A stretch of DNA of 64,000 nt, taken from Fragum whitleyi. Lineage: Eukaryota > Mollusca > Bivalvia > Cardiida > Cardiidae. Made by a program: the position numbers and the translations under genes. Of the stretch, positions 11,701 through 26,700 are shown piece by piece. The notes below the pieces were generated by a model that saw only the letters and a program-made list of their open reading frames with translations, made no database searches and was not told where the DNA came from. The number at the start of each line of letters is the position of its first letter. The stretch's first letter is position 1. The stretch spans positions 56,969,642-57,033,641 of the forward strand of contig OX411544.1 in assembly GCA_948146395.1 (NCBI GenBank), read 5' to 3'.

Positions 11701-14700
11701 GATAATGCCGTGTTTACAACATCTACTGAATGATGAAAATGTGAATGTTGTAAAGAAGGTCATATTGACCTTGTCCAGCATATACAGAACATTACTCTCA
11801 GTAAGTGCAATTTTTTTGCATAATAGATAGTAAGAAAATAGTTCCGTTTATATAAGAGGCTTTGAAAAGTTGGTAACCTTGAATCAAGCAAGTAAGGAGT
11901 AAACTTTAAAGAAAACAGTGTGGTAAAAGAAGAAATTACTTGTGTCAAGTAATGTCTTCTTTTTTTAGTCCCCTACCGACAAAAGCCGAAAGGGACTATA
12001 GGTTTGCGCTCCGTCCATCTGTCCGTCCGTCTGTCAGTCCGGATTTCAGTTTTCAGGACTTTTTTTCTTAACCCTTGGAGATATTGAGCTGATTTTTGGT
12101 ATGTGAGTCCGGATCAATGAGTTACAGAACAAGTTTGAGTTTGGTTCCGGTCCATTGATTTTTGAGGAAGATACGGATGCTGGACTTAGAAATTACCGGG
12201 AAAATTCAGTTTTCCGGACTTTTTTTTCTTAACCCTTGGAGATATTTAGCTGATTTTTGGTATGTGAGTCCGCATCAATGAGTTACAGAACGAGTTTGTG
12301 TTTGGTTCCGGTCCATTGATTTTTGTGGAAGATACCGATGCTGGACTTAGAAATTACCAGGAAATTTCAGTTTTCTGGACTTTTTTTCTTAACCCTTGGA
12401 GATATTGAGCTGATTTTTGGTATGTGAGTCTGCATCAATGAGTTACAGAACGAGTTTGAGTTTGGCTCTGGTCCATTGATTTTTGTGGAAGATACAGATG
12501 CTGGACTTAGAAATTACCAGGAAAATTCAGTTTTCCGGATTTTTTTTCTTAACCCTTGGAGATATTGAGCTGATTTTTGGTATGTGAGTCCGCATCAATG
12601 AGTTACAGAACGAGTTTGAGTTTGGTACTGGTCCATTGATTTTTGTGGAAGATACAGATGCTAGACTTAGAAATTACCAGGAAATTTCAGTTTTCCGGAC
12701 TTTTTTTCTGAACCCTTGGAGATATTTAGCTGATTTTTGGTATGCGAGTCTGCATCAATGAGTTACAGAATGAGTTTGAGTTTGGTTCCCGTCCATTGAT
12801 TTTTGTGGAAGATACGGATGCTGGACTTAGAAAATTACCAGGAAATTTCATGTTTCCGGATTTTTTTCTTAACCCTTGGAGATATTGAGCTGATTTTTGG
12901 TATTTGAGTCCGTATCAATGAGTTACAGAATGAGTTTGAGTTTGGTTCCGGTTCATTGTTTTTTGTGGAAGATACAGATGCTGGACTTAGAAAATAACCA
13001 GGAAATTTACAGATTTTTTTTCTTTATCCTCAGAGATATTGAGCTGATACAATCTGATACAACTAATATTTTGGAGAGGTAGTTATACCTTTACCACCAA
13101 AAAAATACTGCTCTAGGGATATATATATAAATCCGGTAGGGGACTTGGTATTGCCATGCAATACTTCCAAATGCTTGTTCAACAATGTTTTAATAGTGCA
13201 ATGTAAAAAGAAATAGTATGGGAAAGGTAACTATTTTTCAAAACAGGACAGTCTAGGAAATGATTTTGCCATAACTACTCCTGAAGGACCCACAACATGG
13301 TAGCCTCTTCTAGTCTTCTTTGAAATCCATATGTCTCAGGTTTGAAGACTAGTGTTAGTGTTGATCCCCATAATGGCACAGATTTCTTTAGGACTATTTT
13401 GTGTGCAAGCTTACAAAATAGGTGCAAAGTCAAAATTGTTTCTGATTCAGCAATAAATCTAATTTAAAGCCAGTCACATGCACAGAACCTGATGGACATA
13501 GCTAGAATTAAATCATTTAATGTGGGGAATGTAAAATCCAAGTTACCCCCTCTATCTGTAGCTTTGATCTTCCATCTCAGATAATTGTGCAGTTTGAATC
13601 AGGTGGGATGTCAAGAAGAAACAAATAGAATTTGGATGTAATATTGTTTGATTTTGCCACGGAATCTAATATTAAAAATGCAATGACTGTCCTGTCACTT
13701 CTAAAGAAAAAACTTGATTATCAAGAATGGTAGCTTATGATACTTTATCCAGACTTCTTCCAGCTGGAGTTCTTGTTAGAGTAATACCAGGTTAGGTGCT
13801 TAACTGCTGCAATATGACTGAAACTTTTGGTATAAGTGGTGTTAAACCCAATTCAAACAAACAAATCAAAAGTTAATTTATAACAGGCTTATAATATGGT
13901 TTTGAATTTCTGTTTAAGTGGTTGACAAAGAGCAAGTTCCCCACCCCAGAAATGACCCAGGTTTGGGACATAATGGCCAGAATGAAGAAACAGTTGTATG
14001 ATATGTTGGATTCTGAAAATGATGGGTAAGAGCTTAATGCAGGCCCTGCTAGGGGAACCCTTAAAACCTTTTTAAGCTTGAAAAACCTTTAAAATACTTC
14101 ATATTGGGGAGAAAACCTTTAAATTTGAGGTATCAAGTATCTTCCTTAACAGTCATACAGTTTGTCTCTGGTTAACTTTGCAATGTGATTTTTTTCACCA
14201 ATTTACATAAACAAAGTTTTGAATACCACTTTAAATTAAAGCTAACACTTCAAGTTCAGTGCATTACACACACAAATAATTTTGTTATAATTGAATAATA
14301 GTTGTTTACAAATTTAAATATGTAGAAAATTACAACTGTTAAATTAACAAATTAGAAGAAAAATAATAATGTTAAATTTTCATTCTGTGTCAAGGCCAGG
14401 TTTCAAGAAAATATTATTTCTAGAGAGTGATATTGGCATTTGTTCTTTAAGATTAATTGTTTAATATTTCAGCATTAGAACTCATGCTGTGAAATTTACA
14501 GAAGGGATAGTTTTGACTTTATCCCATAAAACCAAGGTAAGTTACTTTCCACTAATACAGGATAAGCTAATTTTAGACCAAGTCACTGATCCATTAGAGG
14601 GGGCTAAAAATTTAAAACAAACCATAATTGAATTCTATATTGTTCAATGTTATCAAAGTTGTCAATTACATTGCATTGGAAGTTTGGATGATATCTTAGT

Positions 14701-17700
14701 AAAATGCTTGGATACAGCCAATTTGACAAGTTGCAAAAGTAATTTCTAGCTGTGATCAGTCAACCTTCGGTTATTATTTTGATTCTTACAAACAAAAATC
14801 TTATAACAAATTCAAAATATTTACAGTGTTAGAAATAATTCTGTCTTGAGAAGTAGCTGCTGCATGCTGCCTTCATCCCTGATGACAAAATATGAAATGA
14901 AATCAATCAGAAATCAAAACAAAAAAATGTATGGCAGATCCTTCAGATGAATGTTTTCGTGCAATTTAGACTAATTTTGTTCATTATAAATTATGTCGCG
15001 GTTGGTGTTTGAATGTCTAATACATGGGCGCTCAATATGTTGTACCTACAGCTTTATTCAAGCTGTTGATATATCATTTTGTTTGCCCAACAACAAATCT
15101 TATATTCTAACCTCCTTGTCATTTTGCAGTCAAAATTCAAACCTTGGCATGCTGACTGTTTTTACAGGAGTCAGAGATACCCAAAACTGCTAAAGGAGAT
15201 AAGGATATTACACTAGACACCATACCAGAAAACAGCAAGTATCTCAAGGTTAACAAACTAGAGGAAGAAGGCAAGAAAATGTTCGATGCTCTCTTACAGT
15301 TCCAGGCTTCACCACATATCTCAAGGTAAGGAATTGGGGAAAAAGACGACAAAGAACAAAATTCATTTATTAACATCAATCAAAATGATTACTATATTTT
15401 TAAGTGGGGTCTTTGCATTGTATTTTGTATGGGCCTTGCCCAAAAAGATAGTGAGTTGTAATTGGGAATAGTGCAAGGATACTTGACAAAACTATTTCTG
15501 AGCTCTGTCTGGTTCTTTTACAGCACCATCAGATAGGAAAACGGCTAAATAATAATTAATAATAATAATGCAATGAATGTGTAAATTGGCCAAGGGATGA
15601 AACCCTTGTTCTTGAAGTTTGCAGTTAAGCCTTCTTCAAACCGAGCTTATAGTACTTACAAGTGGTTTCTGTACATATCAGCCAGTCTAGAAATTTGATG
15701 TTTTTGAATTTAAAACAAAAGCTTTGATTAGATGAGATACATAATCATGTTAGTCATGAATATATTCAGATGGGGCCAATATTAGTAAATTTAACCTACA
15801 ATACTGTAATATTAATTCCTTGTTCCTAAAGAAACCTTTATCAGGTTAAGCGAGTGATATTTTGAAGAGCTGTATCTACAATTTTAGTTTTAACAATTCT
15901 GCTATATTTAATTTGCAGTATCAACCTGATGACAGTTATGGGAAGTTTAACAAACATTGCTAAACAAAGACCCAACTTCTTTGGTCGTGTAGTACAGGCC
16001 TTTGAAACTTTACATGGTAAGATGGCAATTTTGCTTAAATCACTAACCTGTAACTAGTCAAGACTAAATGCGAGTCCATCAGACTCAACTATGGATACTC
16101 ATAGGAATCTACTTTTTTTGGCAATGTGTGCTCACAAAATAATATTTGGATGAGAAATCATCTTCACGAGTCAAGGGGTATCGAATCGATAAGATCTTCT
16201 CGAATACCCCTTGACTGAATGAATAGGTATTTTCTGTACGATTTATTTTTAGCCGGCCAATCAAAAGGTCAAACGCGATTTCTGTGACTGCCAATCAGAG
16301 AGCTTCTTACAAACGACATCGGTACCTTTTAATCCCTATGGCAACCTGTTGTATTCCGACAACTTTGTAGATAACCCTTCATTCTTTGATAAAGAAAATG
16401 CGTCGCATCGTAGACGCTGACTTTTTAGTACGTTTTTATTCGGTGACAGATAGATTTATAAAATCAACAAAATATAAATCAGTTCCTTTTTATCAGAATG
16501 ATAGGAATAGTTAGCCGAAAGTTTCCTCATTGTCCACCGTAAATGTTTCCGAATCCCTCCCCCCCATTTAATAACATCAAAAATGTGAGTTGGGAATTCA
16601 GACATTATCTTTCACACGTTTTGTATTTTTGCCGACTAACAAAAATAACATGAAATGATTTTGAGTTAATCTATCTCCCATATTGTTCCATAGAAAAACA
16701 TTTTGGATAGCCTTCTCTCTTCTCTTTCCCCCCCCCCCCCAAAAAAAAAAATGTATGAAATAAAAATAAATAAAATTAATGGCCAGTTTTTTTTTTATTG
16801 AAAGCAAATATATATATAATACATACTTAGTGTTTTGTATGAGAAAAAATATCAAATGAGGCTGGGAGAATTGATAAGTGTCGAGGCTCTGCCGAGACAA
16901 TTATCAATTCTCACAACCGAGTTAGATATTTTTTCATACAATACACTTAGTATGTATTATATTTATCTTATAACCTCAATATGTCTTGTTTTCGTCGATG
17001 TTTCTAACAGAAATGCAGGTTTCTAAAAATAACTGCATGATATTATTGTTCTAAAAATAACTATGTGATAACATAAAAAATATCATACGGGATGTTATCA
17101 TACCGATATTTGTATAGTTATAAGATAAATTTCTATACTACATAGAATATAGTCAACGGGCGGCAAAACTACTTAATCATAACTCAAATAAGCTGTAGCC
17201 ACGAGATTTTGGACTACCCCACATTAAAAGACATATATATCATATATATTAGAGATAAAAATCAAATAATCCCTTTTTAATTACAAATACATGTTTAATT
17301 CGATTTGGATTCGACATTGCGCGTGATTGCTTTGTTTTAAACGTCGTGAATAAGTTGTTTCATAGCAAATCTAAGTTTTAAATTTATCGTAACATTGTGA
17401 CTACCTGCATTATGGGTACTTTTTAAATTAAAATTAATTCAAATAAATAAACAAATACATAAATAATGAAGACAAATTATAACAATAAACAAATAAATTG
17501 ATTAATTCTTCGGCTCCCACAATATTCTCACACGAGATTTATTTTACACAGATAGAGGATTTTTACTAAAAATTGTTCTATTATTTTCTTTCTTTCTTTA
17601 TTTATTTTCATATTTTCATCTTTATTTCTCTTGTCATTTAATGTGTTTAAAGAAAAGTCTGCTGGAAAAGAAGGAGAAAAACTCCTGAATAAAAGAATTC

Positions 17701-20700
17701 ATATGAAAATTCAAGTAAATTATCATTTCTAAATTATTTCTATCTATAAGACGGCTTAATTATTTAATTTATTCCAAATTTTAAATTTCGTGTACTTAAA
17801 TATACATGCATTCTACTATATTGGAGTATGCCATCGCTAAGGTCTAAAACATTGAAAACTTAAACAGGTATTGATTGATTAAATAACTTGAAAATTCAAA
17901 TAAACATTGAAAAATCGTAATACACTGTCATCGAGGGTAGAAAAAGAGGAATTTGAGAACCTTTCAATGTACCTTCAAATTATAAAAAAGATATGTTGTC
18001 ATTTGAACAGATATAGGAATTTCGATCAGTTTTTGTGATTTTGTATTTCAGTCTTGCTAAGTGTCACAATTACTTAAAACTGAAGGGGTTAAGCGCAATT
18101 CTAAGGTTTAATTTCACTTCTGGAAAGTAGCCGCGGGGTATATTTATCTAACATACCTCCCGCTGTCGGACCTTTTTTGTAAGAAGGTTACTGATTGGTC
18201 CCCCTCGTTTTCCGTTCTGTGACGTCATGCGTACAGAAATTACCCATTCAATCAGCCAAAGGTAAGATAAGTAAAACGTTCGTAACCCTTGGTTCGACAA
18301 GATGATGAGAAATATGATTATTTTGATCTCAATCCATTGTTAATCATATGTGAGTATATCAACAAAATTATTGAATACTCAGTAGTAGCTGTTGAAAACA
18401 CTCATATATCATATTGCACATCAATTTTAATGCAAGCTTACCTTTGCATTGAGTGAAAATACATAAAACATATGGTCGATGGATGGTCAAAAGCTCCTAA
18501 CTACAGTTTTAATAAGATCGCCCACTGTAGATATATCAATCTACAAATCAATTTACAAGCATTGTCCAATCAAAGAAATGGAAATGAAATAGCATGTATA
18601 CTTTATTTACAGTGAACCTTCCACCAACGTTGGCCAAATCTCAAGTGAGTAGTGTCAGAAAGAATCTCAAGATGCAGATGTTGGCTTTGTTGAAACACAG
18701 CTGTGGTCCCGACTATCTGACTAATATAACTACACTTCTGATTAATTTTCTATTTTACAGTGAACCTTCCACCAACATTAGCTAAATCTCAAGTGAGTAG
18801 TGTGAGAAAGAATCTCAAGATCCATGTTGGCGTTGTTGAAACACAGCTGTGGTCCCGACTATCTGACAAATATAACTTGACTTGTGATTAATTTTCTATT
18901 TTACAGTAAACCTTCCACCAACATTGGCCAAATCTCAAGTTAGCAGTGTGAGAAAGAATCTCAAGATGCAGATGTTGGCGTTGTTGAAACACAGCTGTGG
19001 TCCCGACTATCTAACTAATATAACTACACTTCTCACCGATCTGGGGGCAACACAGTCCGAGGTAAGCACTGTCATTAGATTTATGTCTTAATAAGTCTTC
19101 ACCGTCTACTGTCATTTAGTTTAAAGTCCCTAACAACACTATAGGTTTCATTCTTCAGATCAAGATTAGCTTAGACTGTAAAGCAATGTGAGGAGTCAGC
19201 GCAACTCTGTTGTAAGTGCCCATAAATATATAGGTACTGACCCATCGATTTGTAGACCTATGTGAGATAGCAGCTGGAGGCTAGGAAAGGATGTGATGGT
19301 TGTACTGGTGAGAAAAATACAAGGAATCCATTGTTAGGTGTGTCAGCACACATGATATAACTGAAAGATTGTTGAAAGCGGCATAAAAATCCATTCAAAC
19401 AAATAAACATTTAGTTTAAATTCTCTATGCTCTCTCAAGGTGTCATTGTTCAGACCAAGGTTAGCTTAGTCTGTAAAGCAATGCGAGGGGTCGGTGCAAC
19501 ACTATTGTAAGTGCCTATAAATATATAGGCACTTACAATAGTGTTGCACTGACCCATCAAATGGTCTATAAATCATGGTTTGATCCCTCTTTTGACTTAC
19601 TTATTCGATATTTGACATACATCGTCTTCTACAAAATGAGAAGTATGTGTAACTTGGATGAGCAGTCGATGCGCAGAATGGAAGGAGGCATGCACCTCTT
19701 TCAAACTAACAAATTGATGTATCAAAGTGAAAGATGAGCAGTTGATGAGCAGAATGGAAGGAGGCATATACCTCTTTCAAACTAACAAATTAATGTATCA
19801 AAGTGTAAGATGAGCAGTCGATGAACAGAATGGAAGGAGGCATATACCTCTTTCAAACTAACAAATTAATGTATCAAAGTGTAAGATGAGCAGTCGATGA
19901 ACAGAATGGAAGGAGGCATATACCTCTTTCAAACTAACAAATTAATGTATCAAAGTGTAAGATGAGCAGTCGATGAACAGAATGGAAGGAGGCATACACC
20001 TCTTACAAACTTACAAATTAACGTATCAAATTGTAAGATACTTTTGCAACAAGCTAAATTTACTAAAAAATTAGGACAACAGCTATGGTGAAAAAGGCTA
20101 ACAGCACCTTTTAGCTTTGAAATTGACACTTTAACATGTACATTTTAGGTTCTAAAAGCAATGCCTAAACTAGAAGAGATGAGAAAAAGAAAGAGAGATG
20201 AAGCTGGTGGAAGCTCTTCAAAGAAAATCAAAATTGATAAGGAAGATCTGGTTAGTATAAAATTTTTAAATTATTAACTCTTCAGTATTTGCTATTAAAT
20301 GCTGAAAATAATATCATCTACTGATTAAACAGAGAATTAAGAATGTTGCTTTTGAATTTGCCAGTATTTTTGTCACCCAGGACTAGAAAACCCTGGTGTG
20401 ATTATTACCCAAATTACAGTAGTTACTTGTTGAAATATTTTATGTAATGCCTCAGCTGGTATTGCTGTTTTGGTGTATAACAAACTAGGATTCTGGTAAA
20501 GCAATTCTTTATTTTCTTCTTTATTTGCAAAGGTTAGACTATAACCAAACATATTTTAATTCTAGCTTTGTTCACCAAGATTTGTGCATTCTGATTTGCT
20601 AAAAACTAAAAAATTGGTTTCATCACTTGATGAAAATTTTTTTGAGTATGCAGCTTTTTTGTAACCTTTCGCTGAAAGTTAAGCCATAAACAATCCATGT

Positions 20701-23700
20701 ATTTTAGGATAAATCTTTACATTTTTGCTTCAAGAAATTAAAATATAAGATATGCAGAGACAATGCTGACTTCATGGAGGTTTGAAACTTAAAACCTTAT
20801 CAAACTAATGGATGAATCCACTTTGCGCATTCATACAGTTTAAAAATGTTTTAAGTTTCATACCTCCATGAAATCAACAAATACTCTCTTCATTGCAACA
20901 GATCACTGCTGTCAATTAAAATCATGACTGACAAATCAAATCATTCATATATACATCATTAGGAACATCACTCGGCCATTTCTGTAAACTGTAACAAACC
21001 TCGGATGTATGTAAGGCGGATTGGTATGTAACAAAATCGTGCATTTTTTTTAGGTGGAAACAGTTTAAGAAAAACTAGCACTGTAGATTTATATCTTTTA
21101 CAGTAAATAGCTGCTGAAAAATCTTAATTTTTGAGAATGACGAATCATTCTCAAAAATAATATTTTTCACCCGTTATTTTAAGAATCTAAAGATATTTAT
21201 ATTAGGACTTGATGGTTTCACGTCAGTGACTTAAACGAGTAGTGTTGGCAACATTGAATGTTTTCACTCACAGTTTTGAGGGCTAACGCCATTTTAACTG
21301 ATGTCATTGAGTTTTTCAAAGGGTTTCTGTTATTTTTAAAAATAGTGTGTCTATGTACATCTGAGTTTGATCGTGAGATTGGTCAAGTGGTGTTCCCAAT
21401 GATATATACATGAATAATTGTTGACCTTATTTGCCAACATTTTGTTTCAAACATTTTTGCAAATCAGCAAATAAGATGTCATAACAATAACTTGAAAAAA
21501 ACTTTATTTACAATGTTTATGTGGCCTTCAATTGTTACTTTGTATTTCTAACCTTTGACAATTTATTTCTGCATTGACATCTGAATATCTTTGGATGGGG
21601 GTTGTTAGGCAGGTCAAGGGGTGGTGCTAGGGATCTATCTATCATTCAGGGATCTATCTATCATTCACTAAGTTCATGATGCTTGTTTGTGTTAGATCAC
21701 TTAAAGAATTCATTCTAAATCACTTTTATGCAGCAAGATGATGATGATGATGACATTGGTTTGACACCATGGACAGACAGAGCAACTGATAAAAAACTAG
21801 CTAGTGTTAAACTGAGACAGACAGCCATTGATATAACAGCCGAAGATTTGGTACCACGTTTATCACCCAGCAATGTGGCCGATTTGGTGCTTATTAGTAT
21901 GGTAAGAACAAATTTCAACATGAACTTGTTGCAGTTGTTTTCCTAAGAAATATCTAAGTAAATAAATATTTTGGAACCTTAGTTGCATAACATGCATTTT
22001 GAGTTAAGTGCAATTGTAACAGATTTGGCTATAGGAAGTTACAAACCAGCATATCAAAACATTTTTGAAAACATGACTATTATTCTTCCATTATTCTGGG
22101 GCAATGTCATGCTCTCGACCCTGGTCTAGCCAATCTAGTTGTAAACCCATAGCACTAGGATTGTTCATGCTTTTCCAGGCAGCATAAACAAAGACCAGCC
22201 TTAAGATATGAAGAAAACCCAAGGTATTGTGATCACCTTGGCATCCTTCGCCTCATTGTGGTTGGTATTTGCATAGGTGTGACAAACTTTTACATTGATC
22301 ATATATCTGCTGTTATTGAAGATATCTTCGTGAAACTTGACATGTGTGTTCATCATCATAAGAGCTATCCAGATTATTTGAAAGCATTTGTGTAAGTGTT
22401 ATACTCCCTTTTCAATTTAGGTTTGCTTTATTTAATACCTTCAGCCAAGGGTGTGCCAACCCTTGGCTGAAGGTATTAAATAAAGCAGCTTGGCACCAGT
22501 GGGCGGTGCTCAATAGATCTATTGACACAAAGTTGAGCCAACCAGTGTTTGAACTTGTGATTTAATGCAAGTTTAAGTGTATAATTTTATTTAGGATGAT
22601 GAGAATTCAATTGTTCTTTGAACAATCTTTTAATTGAAAAACATTACAGGTGATGTTACCAGACACAATGCCGGCCCATTTTCAAGCGACATACACTCCA
22701 ATAGCAGCTGCGGGTACTGACGGTCAGATAGGTCACATGGCACGTCTCTTAGCAACACAATTAACAATGGCTGGAATGGGAAAGGGTATTGCTGAAGTAC
22801 AGAGAGAGGTGATTTTAACTGGTTGTTAAATAAATCAAGTGAATGGTGCTTTTACTTGTAAACTTCGGTCATAGAGATTTAGTTGCCCATTGGACTATAG
22901 TTCAAAAGGTTCTGGGTTTGATTTCCCGACGGCTGCACTCATCTTTTCTGACCTTTTATCTTCAACCAATGGGCTTGATAATCGTAGACCTATGTTGGAT
23001 AGCAGCTGGTGGCTATGAAAGGATGTTATGGTAGTACTGGTGTGAGAATACCAGGAACCAATTGTTGGGTGTTACAGCCTCCCTGATATAACTGAAAGAT
23101 TGTTGAACATGTGGTAAAAGACTATTCAAAAAAACTAATCAAGGTTATATGAAGAAATTGGCATATCGAAAGGTACTTGTAGACAACAGCATAGATGTAT
23201 ATCTTATTTTTGGAATTTTAAAGAAAAATAAGTTACTACTGTTTTATATTTGAAATAAATAATTACAATTCAGCATATTTTAAGTTAAAGGTTTGGAGAA
23301 AAAACTTACATTTATAAAAGTCATTTGTAAATTTCTATTATTACAATTTAGAGGTATATGTTTTTAAATAGTATAGCATTTTGTAAACATGCTATGCATA
23401 GGATTTCTATTGCAAAAGAAAAAAATTCATATTTCACATGAATGTAAATCTTAGTTACTGTCAAAGTATATCCCTAGTGCTATTGTCAGATATTATGTCC
23501 TGGAAATCAATTTAAGGGCCACATTCTTTCGAATTTTACAGCAAGCTGAGAAAAAGGACTCTACGGCTGGTGGTGAGTCGCCTGCTTTTCAAGGCACATC
23601 TCCAAAACAACTGATTTCAACAGTAGTTGGTAAGTGAAGAGATAATTGAATAGTTATGGTGCTTTATATTTGTAAGTTTATCAACAAAGTATTCTAGACA

Positions 23701-26700
23701 TCTCAATTCAAGAATGATCAAAACAATACTGAATATGATTTTGAGTATGTTAGAAAGGAAGATATTCCTTATAAGAACCACTTTCTTTTCAAACCATATC
23801 ATTGCTAAATATTGATCTTCACTTGAAAACCTGTGATTAAATGGGTAAAGGCAAAATGTTAAAGTCGTCTAGAAAACTTGTATTAAAAATTGAATAGTTT
23901 AATAATTATTTTGTTTTAATGTCTTGAACTTTGACTTTCATTACTGTAGTGCCAAAGTAAAATGAAAACTTAGCTGTCTTTAAGACATGCTAACACATTG
24001 ATTGGTTCCATTTACAGGTGGCCAAAGTGGTACAACAAAAATGGATTTACTGAATAAAGCTATGCTTCCTCCCCCTCCTCAGGTACTGTTTGAACAGGGT
24101 ATCTTACTGATTTAAGTGCAGATAAAACCTGCTCACAAATGTGTTGAAAATGAGCAAATGTGTGACATTTCCAACAATTTGAAGTATGCAGGAGTGCAAG
24201 CATTGAGTAGTCTAGGCAATCACAAAGTGCAATAAAAAGAGTGTCGCTTATCCCAAGATACTTTAAGTTCTTGTCTACCTATATAATGCAAAGTGAAGTT
24301 TCTGGACAGACTGTGCGGATGCACAGGCTGACCAGAGTCTTTGCGTAGTGCACATTTGAAATTGTTGGAAATGTTACGCACAGGCTCAAATGAAATTGGA
24401 TAGAAATGAAAATGTTTACTAAAGAAAAAATGGAACAAAATTACTGCAACAAAGAAATAAATATCTTTTTTAAGATAGAAAGCATAGGAGAAGAAGTAGA
24501 TATTGCTATGTGAGATCAATTCCAAAATAATTTCTCATAAAGAATTTTTATTGGGGGCAGAGGGTGGACATGTATTTGTTTCCTTCTCTGTTTGTCTGTA
24601 TATCCCAACTTTCGTATGTGTATAAGACAACAGCTGTTAAATTCTACTCCTCCAATAAAAAAGGATGAATTGAGTTAAAAATTTCACCGACTGTTTCTAG
24701 TCCCCCTGACCTAGCTCTTAATGTTGGTGTATGGCGATTTTTGCAATGTAAATATGTGGCGGTGAATAATGCAACCCTCACACTCTTGTATTGAAATACA
24801 TATTGTGGATAGATTAAGAGAACTTTCTTTGCTAATCAATATTACTTAGAAAAAAAAAAAGATAAATAATCTGGCAAAATTGCCATAGATAACATAAATG
24901 GTTACAATTCAGTACACTTTTAAACTATTTTGATGCTTCTAAACATTTGCAGTTTCCCACTAGAAGAGGAGTGAAAAGTTTCAAACTTGCCACAGTTACC
25001 CAACCATTAGAACAGGCAGATATAGAGGAATTATCTATCATGTCCATAGATAGGATATTACAGTCTGATAGTGAGTAGATACCCAAGCATTAAGCTTTTG
25101 TCTGCATTCCAGCTGACTAATTGACATGTCTAAGTACAATTTTATAACAAGAGCCATGATTGGGTGAGACATCTGTCTCATCCAATCAATGCTTTTGTTA
25201 TAAAATTCATTGACAGAGCACAAGCATTAGAGCAGGCAGATATTGAAGAGTCAATTGACATGATGCTACAGTTGGATAGTGAGAACATTATACCTGTGTC
25301 TGTATTGTAATAGGCTGTTTAACAAGTCTAAATGTTCATATCTAAACCCTGATGCAATGAGACAAATACCTTGGTCATTCAGAGCTCTTGTTTGAAAATC
25401 ATGGACAAACCCCAATTATAATAACTAGCAGATATTACTGTCTTATAGTAAAGAAAGTATTATACCTTGTTCTGTATTGAGAAAACTAGATTACTTGGTT
25501 GACTTAAATTTTATCAGGGCTTTGTGAATAATTTATGCAAAAACTTTATTTAAAGAAAAACAGAGTTGATCAAAAAAAAGAAAAAGAGGTTTTCAATTTA
25601 GATGATTACATAGAGGATAATTATTTGTTATTGTGTACTACTCCACTCTTAAAATCAAAGATTTCGATGTTTACTCTTTGAAATACAGGTCGATCTTACT
25701 TGAAAATAAATGATAATTATATTTCTTAAATTAAAAAATGAGATGAGATGTGAAAATAATTGGACAAGCTTTTTTAATCAGCATCATTTTGTATGTGATA
25801 ACTATGCAACAATGTGAGGTCTCTTGTTAATTGGGCTCCACTTAGATAACCTCAAAAAGGATGTAATATAAAAGCAGGGTATAATTTAGGAAAATTTCAC
25901 ATGTTAGGTATGTATGTATGTATTTCCGTTTATTTATCGTCGCTACCGTAGCACAATCCCATATGAGCGACGTCCCCAGAAGACGGTTAGTTGTTAAGGG
26001 GGATAGTGCAAGGAAATGTGACGAAACTACTGCTGAGATCCGCCATGGTTCTTTTACATGCTCGGTGTAAAGCACCATCTCACGGGGCCTCGGTTTAATG
26101 TCTCATCCAAAAGACAATTAGTTGTGTTAGTGTACCAGCCTGAGAATCGAACCACGCGGTGGAACTTCAATGGTTTTGTAATTCGGTGCTCTACCAACTG
26201 AGCTAATTTTGCTGTTAACAGGTAAGGTGGTTAGTTTATCAACTTATAATCCACCGTTATTTCTTGATAATCCACAGAAAAAAATAAAATGGTTGTTTTT
26301 ATTCAGAACCAGCCCGGATGGGTAATGCTGTAGCTGCAAGAACAAAGATACTTTCCTGTGTTGTAACACTGTTTGGTGGAGATTTTAAAGATAGTAAGTA
26401 AAAAGTTTGAGCGTTAAGTGCAATCTGTACTAAGCATATATACATTGTATATATACTACATATAGTGTTATACCAAATCAACAAATAATTTACACAATGA
26501 TACCCATTTTAAATGGGTGTGAGACCCACTGTTACTTTTACTTTTGTTTGTAAATGAATGAAAAGGGTTGAGAATGTTCTTAACAGGCTTATGTAGATCA
26601 GATTGAAATAAATACTTGTTAACTTATAACACTTTTTATGATGAAATACATGTACTTCTAAAATGGAAAGATTCCTGTGTTAATTAACCCACTTGCTTGT

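Noticed and set aside
16730..16752. Homopolymer C10/A10 as a regulatory G-quadruplex site
   Set aside because: A single C-run followed by an A-run cannot by itself make a four-stranded G structure; it is more likely a simple repeat or an error-prone spot.
18594..18785. A separate small gene with a 63-residue open frame
   Set aside because: It is copy 1 of SYMPK exon 10 read into the next copy; the ATG is intronic.
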